This document shows, in pieces, positions 23,801 to 36,100 of a stretch of 64,000 nt of DNA (the stretch's first letter is position 1; every line of letters begins with the position of its first letter). Source of the DNA: Sinotaia quadrata (lineage: Eukaryota > Mollusca > Gastropoda > Architaenioglossa > Viviparidae); NCBI GenBank assembly GCA_028829895.1, contig CM054183.1, positions 74,015,571 through 74,079,570 on the forward strand. The letters are read 5' to 3'. Below the pieces are notes generated by a model. The model saw nothing but the letters and a program-made list of their open reading frames with translations. It was not told where the DNA came from and searched no databases. A program made the translations under genes and the position numbers.

Positions 23801-24049
23801 ATTTATTTGTCCTTTACCATATCTTTTGTAGTTAGAGATCGTATTTGCAAAACATTTTTATGTTAATTGTGACCTAAAGATAAGCAGAGAGATAAGATTG
23901 TACTTGTTGTCACACAAGGAACTTTTCAGAATCTGTTATATCTCACGAAAATAAGACCTCATCTGTTTTGTCATTCGTTTACATCAAGGCCTGTTGAATT
24001 TTTGCAAGTCGAAAGAAAGTCATCAGAAACAATATTGGAAATTTTAAAA
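20878..24049. other. Intergenic region between divergent genes
   Basis: 3.2 kb between the two start codons must hold both promoters and 5' UTRs. It includes a gypsy RT relic (21385-22350). Around 23040-23130 the phrase TGTGAGATCA recurs three times. 23180-23420 is less AT-rich, with a few CpGs and a TTTAAAAGG core. No promoter can be assigned with confidence. Confidence 0.5.
21385..22350 (+). pseudogene. Ty3/gypsy reverse transcriptase relic
   Basis: Fragments in shifting frames follow gypsy RT order: FQDVLTD (21400), then TLIMPVLKKDGKHSFCFDY around 21555-21630 (consensus PIVPVxKKDGxxRFCxDY), LSNGYQIMV near 21745, FTTLGGHH near 21808, and a spaced match to the SKC...YLGHI block near 22010-22050. 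Many stops and indels; a ~45-bp internal tandem duplication (ATCACATA.TACCAAGCCAAAACTCTA) sits near 21645-21720. No LTRs found. Dead and old. Confidence 0.7.
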
Positions 24050-24110
24050 ATGATGTCGCCAATAACTAAGATTCCCATCCACACGCCATCTTTGGATGAA
24101 GTAGCAAATG
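24050..24110 (+). CDS. C11orf54: C11orf54-like exon 1
   Basis: Twin ATG (24050, 24053), then SPITKIPIHTPSLDEVAN, aligning with the FHVPSLEELAG start of the human protein. Ends in phase 1 at donor GTGTCT; the split codon gives the valine of VLREGLKKNF. The frame stays open for some distance upstream with no ATG, so start choice rests on homology length. Confidence 0.85.
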
Positions 24111-27100
24111 GTGTCTACTTTTAATCTTTTTGAGTAAAACTTTGTTATAAATATGTTGCATTCATGTGTAAATGCACTCATTTTGTTTAGAATATAACGC
24201 AAACTTGCTATTATTTTTAGTTGTATTATAAATTACCAACTAAAGACCTTTGCATTTATGTCAGCATCTAAATTAATAGTCATTTACAAAATATAAATAT
24301 ATTCATGTATTAAGAGTTTATATAATTTAAGTACATTATTATTATATTTATACGTGTATTTTGACTAGTGAATTGTTTGTATCATTAACCAGCTATAGCA
24401 TTTGGTATTTCTGTAATTTGAAGTTATTTAATGAGAATTTAACTCTTGACACTTTCAAGTTTGTGTATTTAATGTGTGTACAGCAAGCATATGCCAGAAT
24501 GTGATAATAAGAATACTGTATATTTTGCCATATAGTCCTAACTTTCATTAACTGTTAAGTCATAATCATAATCTCTAATTAAAAAGTCAAAAGATATTAT
24601 TGTTTAATATTTCCAACATTAACAATTCAGTTAAAATTTGTATGGATATTATAAATGTATCTATCTTTAAAAGTTTAATATATTTTAATATAAAGTTTTT
24701 AGGCTGACTATTAAGTATTTTGTTGGCTTTGTTTGGATTATTCTCAGCAATAGTGGTGCACTTTATTCTGAAATATCATAAGATAAATAGTAAATATCGA
24801 TAGCTTTAGACTACTGAATTATTATTTTGTTTGCTCACTATCAGTTACCATTCAGAGTTCTAGCCATTTGTGTTTGTGGTAAATTCAGATCTATCCTATA
24901 ACTTTATAAAGTTAATTATAATAAAAAGTAGTTCAGATCTCTTCTATAAGCATGATACAGCAATAAGTAGTTCAGAGCTAACCTGTAAGCTAGGTTATGT
25001 CAATAAATAGCTAGGAGTTATAAGGTTAATAACTTGCTCAGAATCATTCTATTTGATTATACCAATTCTTTCACTAGTTCAAAGTCATCATACCTTATCA
25101 GTATTATATAACTTGTGCATTCATTTTCAGTCTCTTGCCTGATAATTAGTAGTAACTAGTACTCTAACTCTAAGTTCACACTTTCAAGACTTAATAATAA
25201 CTGTTGCAGTAAAATGGCAGGACTTAGCAGCAACTGTAACAGCAGAGGTTATATTAATAAATATATCTATATTGTAGTAAGATGGCTGGTGTGGAAAGTG
25301 CACTGTTTGGTTAATTATACTCTCCACTATATATCCAGGGCCGGGCAATTATATAATAATTTCAATATCTAATATTTTTTTACTTTTATTTTTTACTTTA
25401 ACCAGTTGCTGGCTTTGTTCACCAGCAAGCTGGGAATGAACTTGAGGCACCCCCCCAAAAAAAAACCCCAGCCTGGGAGAGAGACTTGGCGGTGGAAGAA
25501 AACCAGCCCAAAACAATTCCCAAAGATTATGGACCTGATGTGCCCTATCATATCACCACCCAATATGGCTAATATAATGGGCAGGTCTATCTTTCCTTCA
25601 CCCACCCCCCTCACCACACAAGGTCACGACCCCATCCAAAACATAACCTTTCCTTCGCATACAAACTACAGGAGGTATTACAAGGGGGTTCTCAGAGAAA
25701 TGTCTTTAAGAGGTATAATTCTGAAATATATTACATGTATAACCTTTACATTATTATTTCTTACTGTCTATCATTGGATACCTTGGATGCAAAACTTGCA
25801 ATGAAACCTAAAGGGCCTCCTTGGCTCCAGTGCAAAATCTAAACAAACTTTGATTTGTAACATTTTCCTATGTCCCCATCCCCACTAAATTGGTGCTGGC
25901 AATCTGCTATCTTTCAGCCACTCACCAGGTATGAGTTGGGAGCTATTTCGTGTCATATTATAAACCATAGTTTTTCCTTGGATGGGACATATGCCATAAC
26001 CTTTATTTTTGTGTCTGTGGTATGTGTAAGTGTGAATCTGAAGATCAAGTGAAGAGTGAGCTATAAACATTATTTATAAACATTTTTTATCCCTATCCTG
26101 TTGCACCCAGGAGGTCTATTCTTTTTTACATTCCATATATGCCCCCCCCCCCCAACTGTGATTCTCTACCACTCACCATGCCCAGATCTTTCCCAAGTCC
26201 TAGGACTAGCCACCTAAAGTAATAATTGGGAGATGCACCTAAATACTAAACTAACCATTAAAATAAAATAAAAACCTAGTCATAAAATGTAAACCTAAAA
26301 AGTCTAAAAACTTATAACTGTTGGAAATAAAATAAATATAGAATGATCCATTGGAAATAAGGGAGAGATAAAGGTAAAGAAAATAGGCTCCAACACCTGC
26401 CACTAAGCCTGGAAAATGAGAAGCACTCACTTTTGGTGGCACAACACAAAACAAAAAACAGAACAGTCTACTTACCTCCACTCCCATCCACATAGTCATC
26501 CCATCAACTTTCTATCAACTCCACTCTGTACATCCACAAATGAAACCTTATTCCAATGGTGCATCTTGCACCAAGCAGTGAAATTGGCTCAGGCTGGAAG
26601 CTGCCATCATCCCAATAAAAGAAGAAGCAAAAAGTTCTGATAGGATTACAGATATATAAATCAATATTTGTAATTGATTATACACCTGGACATATAAATA
26701 ACTTGTGGTCAGAGTCTCATTTGGTTTAGATAGTCATATATATGTAACAGATAGGAGACAAACAGCATTTACCATGTAGTATAGGTTGCTATTTACATGG
26801 ATGGTAGAAATAATAATTATCTGTAACTAAGGACTCATTACAGCTGTCAGAATTTATTAGTAACTACTGGGCTAGTTAAGTTTACTCTGGCAAGTCTGAT
26901 ACACAAAATTTAGTACAATTAAGTTCAGGTGAAAAGAAAACATACATGTGTATATTAAGTAGAGCTTATTTTATACAGCATTTTTTCATTTATCTTAGTA
27001 TTTTGAATAATGTCAGCATTTAGTAATAAAAACAAATTACAGTTTAAAAGGTTGATTCCAGTGTCAGCATTATTCCAGGTATCAGCCAGTTTAGAGTGCT

Positions 27101-30100
27101 GTATGCAGTTTATGAATTTTTTGGGCAATCTACAACATAGGGCAATGACTAAATTATCCATTAACATCATAAAACTAACAATTGTATGTACATTACTATG
27201 TCTTTGTCTTTTCATGGTTTAGGTGCTCAGATCTTGGGGTAATGTTTCAGATTAAATTTTCCTGGGCTGGTGGGGGGATGCTTTTGGAATATTTTGCCAC
27301 TACTGGGTGCTCTTGTCCTGTCAGTTGCACTCATTCTATAGGATGTATTGGCAAACACTGTCTTGTTTTAATTTCCTATGGGCTCTTGCCACAATGATGT
27401 CACCTCCTTGATAAGAAGTACTAATTTGAGGAATTTTAGTTCAAACCCTAGTTTGTACAAGAAAGCAAAAGGCTGCTAATAATTTTAATAGAAGGTTTTA
27501 AAATTTAAGGATAATTATTAACTATTGCAGGTATTTTATAATGAGAAGCTAGTACTGAGAACATCACCCTGTGACATGGGCCTGTAATGTTTGGTGACAG
27601 TGACAATTTTCAGTATACCATTTTCATTATCTTCTAATGTAGATAAAATTCTTGTTTCAGTGCATATGTCTATGAATATTTCTAATAGCATGAGGGCTCA
27701 GAGTCTCATTTGGTTTAGATAGTCATATATATGTAACAGATAGGAGACAAACAGCATTTACCATGTAGTATAGGTTGCTATTTACATTGATTTTATAATG
27801 GTAAAAAATGGTTATAAATAGAGACTGTATACCCTCTATATTGATAAAACAACTCTAAAATTGTACATCATTTTGTTTGAATCTGCTTTTTTTAAATTTA
27901 ATCATTACTTTCTTATTGTAATTTTTTTTTAAATTCAAATTTTGATGATTTACAGTACTGAGAGAGGGTCTCAAGAAGAACTTTCACTTTGTTGATGTCA
28001 CTGTTGTGGATTGCCCAGACCTTACTCAGAAACCCTTTTATTTATCAGCCAGAGGTTAGTTAAAGTGCTTTGTATAAATTAATGTTTACATGCATTTGTT
28101 TCTGCAGCATTAATTAAAAAGATTCTACCATTTTAACTGTTTTTAAATGGCATTGTTAGTTACTACACTTTTCTTGCACAATTTTTCTTAACAATAGAAC
28201 AATAGTTGTAAAATGTTCCTATGTTCCTATTTGTAGCATACAGTGGCTAGTTCAACTTAATTATGATATTTTAATTTTTTTAATGATTTTAATTCAAATC
28301 TACCATTGCTTTTTCTATGTCTGAGGAAATGTTTCGATTAACCATTGAAATTATTTTCACTCATACAATTACTGTACTATTTTTCCATCATGTTGCTTGA
28401 TGAGCATACTGAAAGAGGTTGTATTGTATAGTGTTTTCACTTGGTACAAGCAAAATGTATGCCTTGCCAGGATTGTTTTTCAAAATTCTTCTCAGTATGT
28501 GTCAGCTTCTTGTGTTTGTGGTTACTCTGGTTCTTTTTATTCCTGTTGTCCCATCTCCAAAATAAGGTAAGATGCATTTTCCATACTTTTTGTTTAGAAG
28601 ACATCTGAGCTGTTTGTAGCAAGGCTCCCTTTGTAGGTAATTTTTATGGCCAGGCTGAAAATAATTTTGATTTCTACAGCTTGTGAATATTTTGTACAAA
28701 TTACAGAAGTGGGTACATGTATTATTTGCAAAAGTTGGTTGAATATCTACTGGGGAAAGTTAGCATATAAGTTAACATATAAGTTAGCATTTTGTACTTA
28801 ACAGTACAAATGTCAAGTGTTGGTAAGCATGGCACTCAATTGGTCAGCCTGTCATAATGACACTAGCAGACAGACATCCTCCAGAGAACAAGCTATTATG
28901 AACCTACACTAGCAGACATCCTCCAGAGAACAAGCTATATGAACTATTAGCAGACAAACATCCTCCAGAGAACAAGCCATTATGAACTGACATTAACAGT
29001 CAGACATCCTCCAGGAAACAAGCAATAAGAACTGACACTAGCAGACAGACATCCTCCAGGAAACAAGCTATTAAGAACTGACATTAACAGACAGACATCA
29101 TCCAGAGAACAAGCTATTATGAACTGACACTAGCAGATGGACATCATCCACAGAGCAAGTTATTTATGAACTGGTATTATCAGATGGTTCGCTGGTCTGA
29201 TAAGAATATTTTATATTCATTGCAAACTCTTGAGAAAGGGATTGAAGAGAACAACATCCATAATGCAAAGGAATTTAATTTTTGTCTGAAAGCAATTCTG
29301 ACACTTAAGTTGTGTCATCATTCTTTGATAATTCTTATTCATCATTCAAGACTTAGCATCAAAAACACATTTTTTACACTTTGGTTGTGTGAATGATATA
29401 ATTTAGTTAGTATCATTTATACAATTGAGTATCATCATCATACTAGCGGGACACAAAATGATGGCATTACAGTTCTTAATAGGGGCTTCATATACATAGT
29501 AAAAGTTGTCTAAGAGAAGAGTTTTCTGAGATACCATTGAAAATAATTGTTTGGGCTGATATACTGACCATTTACTGACACAATTTATTATCTTTTGGAG
29601 AGATATTATCTGAACCAAATAAAGCAGTAAGTATCACATGGTGTTACTGTGGAATGTGTGTGTGTGTACAGCACTTATTGTGTTACAAGTAGGACCATGG
29701 CTGACGGCAAATTAGGTTATGACTACTTGCTTTGTTTCAAATCGCCTGCAATGTATGAATAAACATTACCTGTACTAATGTATAATGCAGGGTTAGTGAG
29801 TACATTTTTAATCGTTCTTTATTATGCTATGCATTTATTAATTACCATAGACATTTAGATAGGAAATGGGTTGCAGTTTTTATTTATATATTTTTGTTGG
29901 CTTGTTATATTATTTTCTTTGTATATTTTAGGATTTCTTCGTGTAAGAATTTTTTTACATGGCATATGAATATAGTTATTTAATTTATTTTGTATTTTGG
30001 CTTTTAAATTATTCATTAGGAAAGTGTTGTATTTAAAGAGTATTTAGTGTAGCTTCCTTAGATAGTAAAAGCATTATGCAACTCTAAGTAGTTTAGGAGT

Positions 30101-33100
30101 AAATTATATTAGAATGAAAGTAAGAAAACACAGAAGTTACTTTTAGAAGCATTTCATGCTAGAGTTTTGTTTTCGGCTTACATGGTCTTCAGGGAAGGCC
30201 ACCCTCATGGAATATAATTAGTGCGAGTATGTATCAAAGGATGCTTGGTTGGTTGTGTGCATACAGAGAGCTTTGTGACCAGAGAGTCCTCAAGTAAGCT
30301 GTTGCATGTTGTGTACATCTCTCTGCTGTGGCTGTCATCATTTTGTCCTCTCCATCATCATCATTGTTTTCATCTCACATCCTGGTGTGACACCCAACAA
30401 ACATTCTACACCAGAGGACACCCTCCATCACAAATTGGCGCTGCAAGCAGGATAGGTTCAGAGGGATGCGAGAAGCGACCAAACAACATTTTTTTGGCTC
30501 AAATGAGAGACAGCAGTGTGAAACATCAACAAGGCAGAGAACGGATGGCAGTGGCAGCTGACAACACACAGCATGGCAGTGGCAGTTAGCTGACGACCAT
30601 CACAGTGTGAAGGGCGCCAGCCATCAACAACAACGGGGACATCCAACCATGTATGGGGGCTGTTTTCATCATTAAACACCAGGCTCCAGTGCAGATGACC
30701 AACTAGCCAACAACTTGAATGAATCAGAAACTTTCTGTCTTGTGAAAAAGTTACAGTATGGACAGTATAATTTGACCTGTTTTTAAGAAAGAAGAAGAAG
30801 AATGCAACAGGAAAAATGTATTAAAAAAATTTTTATATTCAGGGCTCTATTTTATAAACATTTACAAGACAAGATGTGACTTTTTAGTACTAGTAGTTGC
30901 GTTTGTGTATTGATTCTAATTTTATTTTGTCTTTTGATTAGAAGAAATAATTATTTTAGATGTAATTTTTGATAGGATAAAATGATTTATGTGCAGCATT
31001 AGGGAGTTGAATTAATGAAAATTTGGGATTTTTTTAAAAGCAATAATATGTAAATGTTGAGATGTTTTATTTGAATTCGAGTATACACTTATTTTGCTAT
31101 GTGATGTTACTGCATAGGTATTGAAATTTAGGTTTTGTGGCATTACTTATTTTGTTATAAGAAAACTTATGTTCTGTGTGGCAATACAGTTTGTAGTTTC
31201 ATTTCTGTATCATTGTTTTGAGAGTTTTGCTGTGCTCTGCTTGTGTGCTAGTTGTTGGAGACTAGTAAGCATGGCAGGTTTAGGATTTTGAAATTCCTTG
31301 GCTAGCTCTAGTTCATCACTGAGGTTTGGCAAAAGATTGTTTGCGCCTAGTGGATGGGCTGGGAAGTGTTTGTTTTAGTCAGGCCATGGTGGTACATGCT
31401 GTCTCTTCTGATTAGATATGTAGCAAATATTTGTTGCACAATATTGAGCAGAATATTCAGTTTAAATTGCTTCTTTGCTTTCAGTTTAGTTATGTTTCCC
31501 TGAGGCATAAAGTTTCAGTTTGATTATTATAGTAATTAATGAATGGATTCCATAAGCTGGGTGGAAAAATTTAAAGGACTATTTTTTTTCTTTATTCCCT
31601 TGTATTGTGGCTGTTATGCAGTGTTAATCCTGTTGTTATTGTGTAGTATATATTGTACTCTTTTGTTTGGTAATGGGTATATTGTTCTGGTTTTGATAGC
31701 ATGTTGGAATTGGTAGTCGTTGATAGACTTAGAAATGGTCATACATAAAGGTATCCAATTTCTCAACATTTGATCTTTTTAAGTGTTTAAGGGGCAGAGT
31801 AATAGCATTAAGTGTTAGTAAAGGATATCTGGATTTTTGTGTGAGATGCTGTCTATCAGCAAATGGACTGGTAGGAGTTTGGTGGTCAGGGAAGTAATAA
31901 GTTGGATCTTATTATGGCCATGTGTTAGATGTCTGCTGACCCTATTCTGTGTACTCTCAGGCAAGTGTAGGCATGCACGGAGCCAACTGCTATAGCCAGG
32001 CTACTCATTTATGTATTTGTTTGTGGACAAGAGTGTTGTATGTGCTGAGATGGACGCACATGAGATGTTAAGTAATTATGTATTTTTAGCTGAATGTTGC
32101 ATGGAGGCAGTTTGCTAGATAATGTTTGTTATTTTTTTCCAGCAAGGATGTTGATTTGATTTTAGTGGTAGAATGTGTGTGTGTGTACATGTACAGCACT
32201 TATTGTGTTTTACATAGGACCATAGCTGGTGGTAAATTAAGTCATGACCGCTTGCTTTGTAGTTTGTTTCAAATTACGTGCAATGTATGAGTAAACATTA
32301 CCTGTACTAATGTATGATGCTGTGTTAGTTCTACATTTTTAATCGTTCTTTACTATGCTATGCATTCGTTAATTACCATAGACATTTAGATAGGAAATGG
32401 GTTGCAGTTTGTATTTATATATGTTTGTAGGCTAGTTATCTTATTTTCTTTGCATATTTTAGGATTTATTCATGTGAGAATGTTTTTTACATGGCACATG
32501 AATATAGTTATTTAATTTTTTTGTATTTTATCTTTTAAATTATTCCTTAGGAAAGTGTTGTATTTAAAGAGTATTTAGTGTAGTTTCCTTAGATAGTAAA
32601 AGCATTAATCAACTCAAGTAGTTTAGGAGTAAACTATATTAGAACAAAAGTAAGAAAACACAGAAGTTATTTTTAGAAGCCTTTCATGCTAGAATTTTGT
32701 TTTTGGCTTACATGATCTTCAGGGAAGGCCGCCCTCATGGAATATAATTATCGTGTGTGTGTGTCAAAGGGGTTCTATGACATCTGGGCAGGCGACATTT
32801 TACAAATGACACTTAGTGGGCGACAAGTGGCTAACATCAACTAGCTACTGACATATGCCTAGCAACAACTGGTGAACAGCAAGTGACTTGTACATAATAC
32901 AATATAGACACATTGCTAAACAACAGGAAAAATGTAAGTAATTACCTGATTTATTCTACAGATGTAAGTTATGTGTAAGCCAGTGGTCGGCAGGTTGTGT
33001 CTAGCCAGTTGTCGCAAACCTCTTGTCACCCGCCCACCTGTCTAGCCACTGTCAAAGGATGCTTGGTTGGTTAAATGTTTGTAAATCTACAGATTTTTAT

Positions 33101-36100
33101 AAATGTTGAGAAAGATAATTGTTTAAACTCCCAAGTCATAGTAATAAGGAGATATCAGATCAGGTTGTGGGATGCTGTCAAGTTGATCTCTTAATAGTTT
33201 TCATCTTGTCATGGAAATAATTGCACCTTGATTTGGTAGACTGCTGATATTGTGGTAGGAAGTAATGACTTTTTATTTCTTAACCTTAATTTATCTGTGA
33301 TGCAGAACTACTTTTTACAGCTGGCATTTTCACTGATTCTTGTACTGTAAAAGGTGGATTTGACTGAAACAACAATATTTGTAACATTCGTTTTAGCTGG
33401 CAGATAAATTTTGCTTATGGATATTTCAATCTGATGACATCCATTACCTTTCAGTTTTTATTGGTTTTGCAAGCTAAGCTTATTACTATAGGAAGAAGTA
33501 TATTTCCACATTCTGCAACTTGATGGTTGTTAGGACATGATTGTCAAGCAGATAATGCAAAAAACAGATGATGTTACTCAGTGATAAGATTTTTGTGTAT
33601 GTCATGGGGAAGTGCCAACATTAATTTTTTTTATTGTTTATGCCAAATTGTCCAGGTTAAGGTTGCCAAAAGCCGCCCAACCTGCATGTGATTTTCAGTT
33701 AATGCTTTGTAAAAAAAATACTAGTCTGAAACACGACTAAATACCTCCCCACACACTACATTTCTTCACAGCAGCTTGTAATTTAGGAGCTAAGTTGTAA
33801 CAGTTATTAATAAATCTATTTTTGTTAAATATGCATAAAAAGCAAAGGTTCATATTGTTGGTGTGTGTGCAGTTTTCGTTCACACTCGTTTTGCCATTGT
33901 GTTATTTTGAGCAAGATAATTAAAGAAAAGAGTTGTGAAATTTGAAAATACTGATTTGGAGTTAATGACCTTTTGATTAAATCAGGTGAAATGCGATCTG
34001 ATCGTATTAATTGTGAAACACTTTTAAATTTTCGGGTTCAGTGTGACAATGTTTTTTTATTGAGAGTATTGTTTATTTTGTAATTGTATGCATTGTTTGG
34101 GATTTGGCATAGTAGAATTTGAAGTGCATTGAGGTACAGGTATTGTGTATGAGATAACGAGAACAAAGGGACTTTTTTTTTTTAGATTCAAATGCTCTGC
34201 ATGATGGGAGTATGTAGCATGGCAATATTGCCAGCTTGCAGATTTGTCATGTAACCCTCGAACAACAAGAGAAAAGATTATGAACTTGAAGCAAGGATAA
34301 AAAGTAAATATAGAAAGAGATAGTTGAGTTTAGATTTTGTTTTCAAGAATTTATTTTAAAAACAGTACAGTTCAGAATTTGTTTTGAGAAGAGAAAGAGT
34401 CAAGAATTTATTTAAGAAATGGACAGTTCAGAATTAGTTTGCAAATTTGCCTTTGAAAGAAAATAATGGAGATTTTGCTTTTGAGAAAGAGAGAGTTGAG
34501 TTGAGAATATGAGTTGTGAATTTATTCTTTTGAGAGAAAGTAGTTTGAAACATGAGAAGAAAGAGATGGTTGGAGAGACTAGGAGAAACAGAGAATAGAG
34601 GAAATGGGATTTATACCCTTGTGTGTCTTTCTTCTTTGTCGTTGTATTGAGTCCCATGAAGTTATGATGATAAGAGTAGCGAACTGGACAACTCTATGCA
34701 GTGAATGTTTGCTGAGCTCAGGCAGCCTCCCTTATGTGAAAACCTGAGGCGGTCTATTCCCTGAGTGGAGTGTTCTGCATTTGGGGCCAAGACTCAGACA
34801 GACAGCAGGAAACCATGTCATGAGGACACATCACTGAAGGCGAAAGTGCGGAATCAACTTGTTGCAGATGGTGGCAGTTGAGAGCCCCTAATACCCAACC
34901 TATGGACAGGCGGTCAACTTTTGGATCATGCTGTGTGCTGATCATCTGACACACTAAGAGTGTGTTAATAGGGGGAGGCCAAGGATGGCCAACCCATAAG
35001 AGAAACCTTGTTTTTGACACTTCTACTCTGGTTGTGTTCTTCTGTTTTTCTACATGGATATTCATATCATCGTTCGTGCCAACATTTGTATCTTCATTCC
35101 ATCTCACTACATGACTGTTGATAACAGTTTGTGAATTGGTCTCTTATTCAATTTTGAACAATGAGTAAGCATAAAACATTCTTAGAATAACCTCAGTGCA
35201 CATAGCTATGAGTAAGGCTAGTTAAGAATTTGTAATTGAAATTATTATCCATTTTGCTCAACAGTTGGGGAGCTGAGTAGCTCCTAGACATTTTCTGACA
35301 TTTTAGAGATAATCATATATCTTTTGGAAATTGCCGTATTACAGTCAAACCCACTTATCTCAACCTCAGTTAACTCGCCAACCCTGTTTTGTCAATGTTT
35401 TTGAAGTGGAACCACGAAAGTCCCTCTTTGTCTTAGCATTTTCTCATCGGTTATGTCGATTCTTTTATGTCGCCGAACACTAATACAGTTTCTCTCTTTG
35501 TTTGTTTCTTTCTTTCTTTGTACTGTACATGTATCTCAAGCACAAAAGAGGGCCCAAATCACCACTTACCATCAGTTATCTTGATCCCCATGACTAATCA
35601 TCGCCGGCTTTTGAAAATGTTAGTTATCGATGCCCTTCAACTAGCTCACACCTTTTTTTATGTTAGTTAGCCCACTTATGAAGTAACCACGAGTACAATA
35701 CTTTTCAGAGCTGTGTCGGAGCGAAATGACTCATGAATTTAATTTTGACATTGGTTAGTGTAAAGCCGAAAATGCAGATTACTACATTAACCTAATTTAA
35801 ATATAAATTCTAAATATTTTGAATTTTATTTCTTTAATTATGACAAAATTTAATTCTAAAAGCGCTCTGGTGACATAACCACTCACTCATCACAGGAGAG
35901 ACAGCAATGCCTGATGCTCTCACAGTCACCTTCCAAGAGATGAGACTACGCTAGGAATGCCGATCCTTAGAACACAGTCAGCCAACCATGACTATTCAAC
36001 AAAAGACCAAGGGATAAGTTACGCCCGAGGGTAAGAAGATACTTGAACCCCAACACAAAAACCAAACTGCTTAAATACCGCACCGAGCGAAAATAATTTC

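Larger units (their letters stand above)
24111..27955 (+). other. C11orf54 intron 1 (3.8 kb)
   Basis: Contains a C12 run (26142-26153) and two copies of a 90-bp repeat (26709, 27698). An ORF at 25406-25804 is basic and proline-rich with no known domain; I do not call it a gene. Confidence 0.5.
29652..33072 (+). mobile_element. Candidate decayed non-autonomous LTR element
   Basis: Two ~600-bp direct repeats flank ~1.9 kb, and a tRNA-Ser-like primer-binding sequence lies ~180 bp inside the first. The interior has no gag or pol similarity I can see. Against the idea: no clear polypurine tract before the second repeat, the second repeat lacks the ~180-bp 3' extension, and no target duplication is seen. 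A simple segmental duplication is the alternative. Confidence 0.4.

Noticed and set aside
25406..25804. 132-residue ORF in intron 1
   Set aside because: Proline/lysine low-complexity stretch around C and A runs, no domain, overlaps an opposite-strand frame; likely chance.
30221..30589. 122-residue plus-strand ORF
   Set aside because: Spans the putative LTR end and primer site of the candidate LTR element; His/Ser-rich without domain.
34754..35107. 117-residue minus-strand ORF
   Set aside because: No recognisable motif, no splice or promoter context; treated as chance in a less AT-rich stretch.
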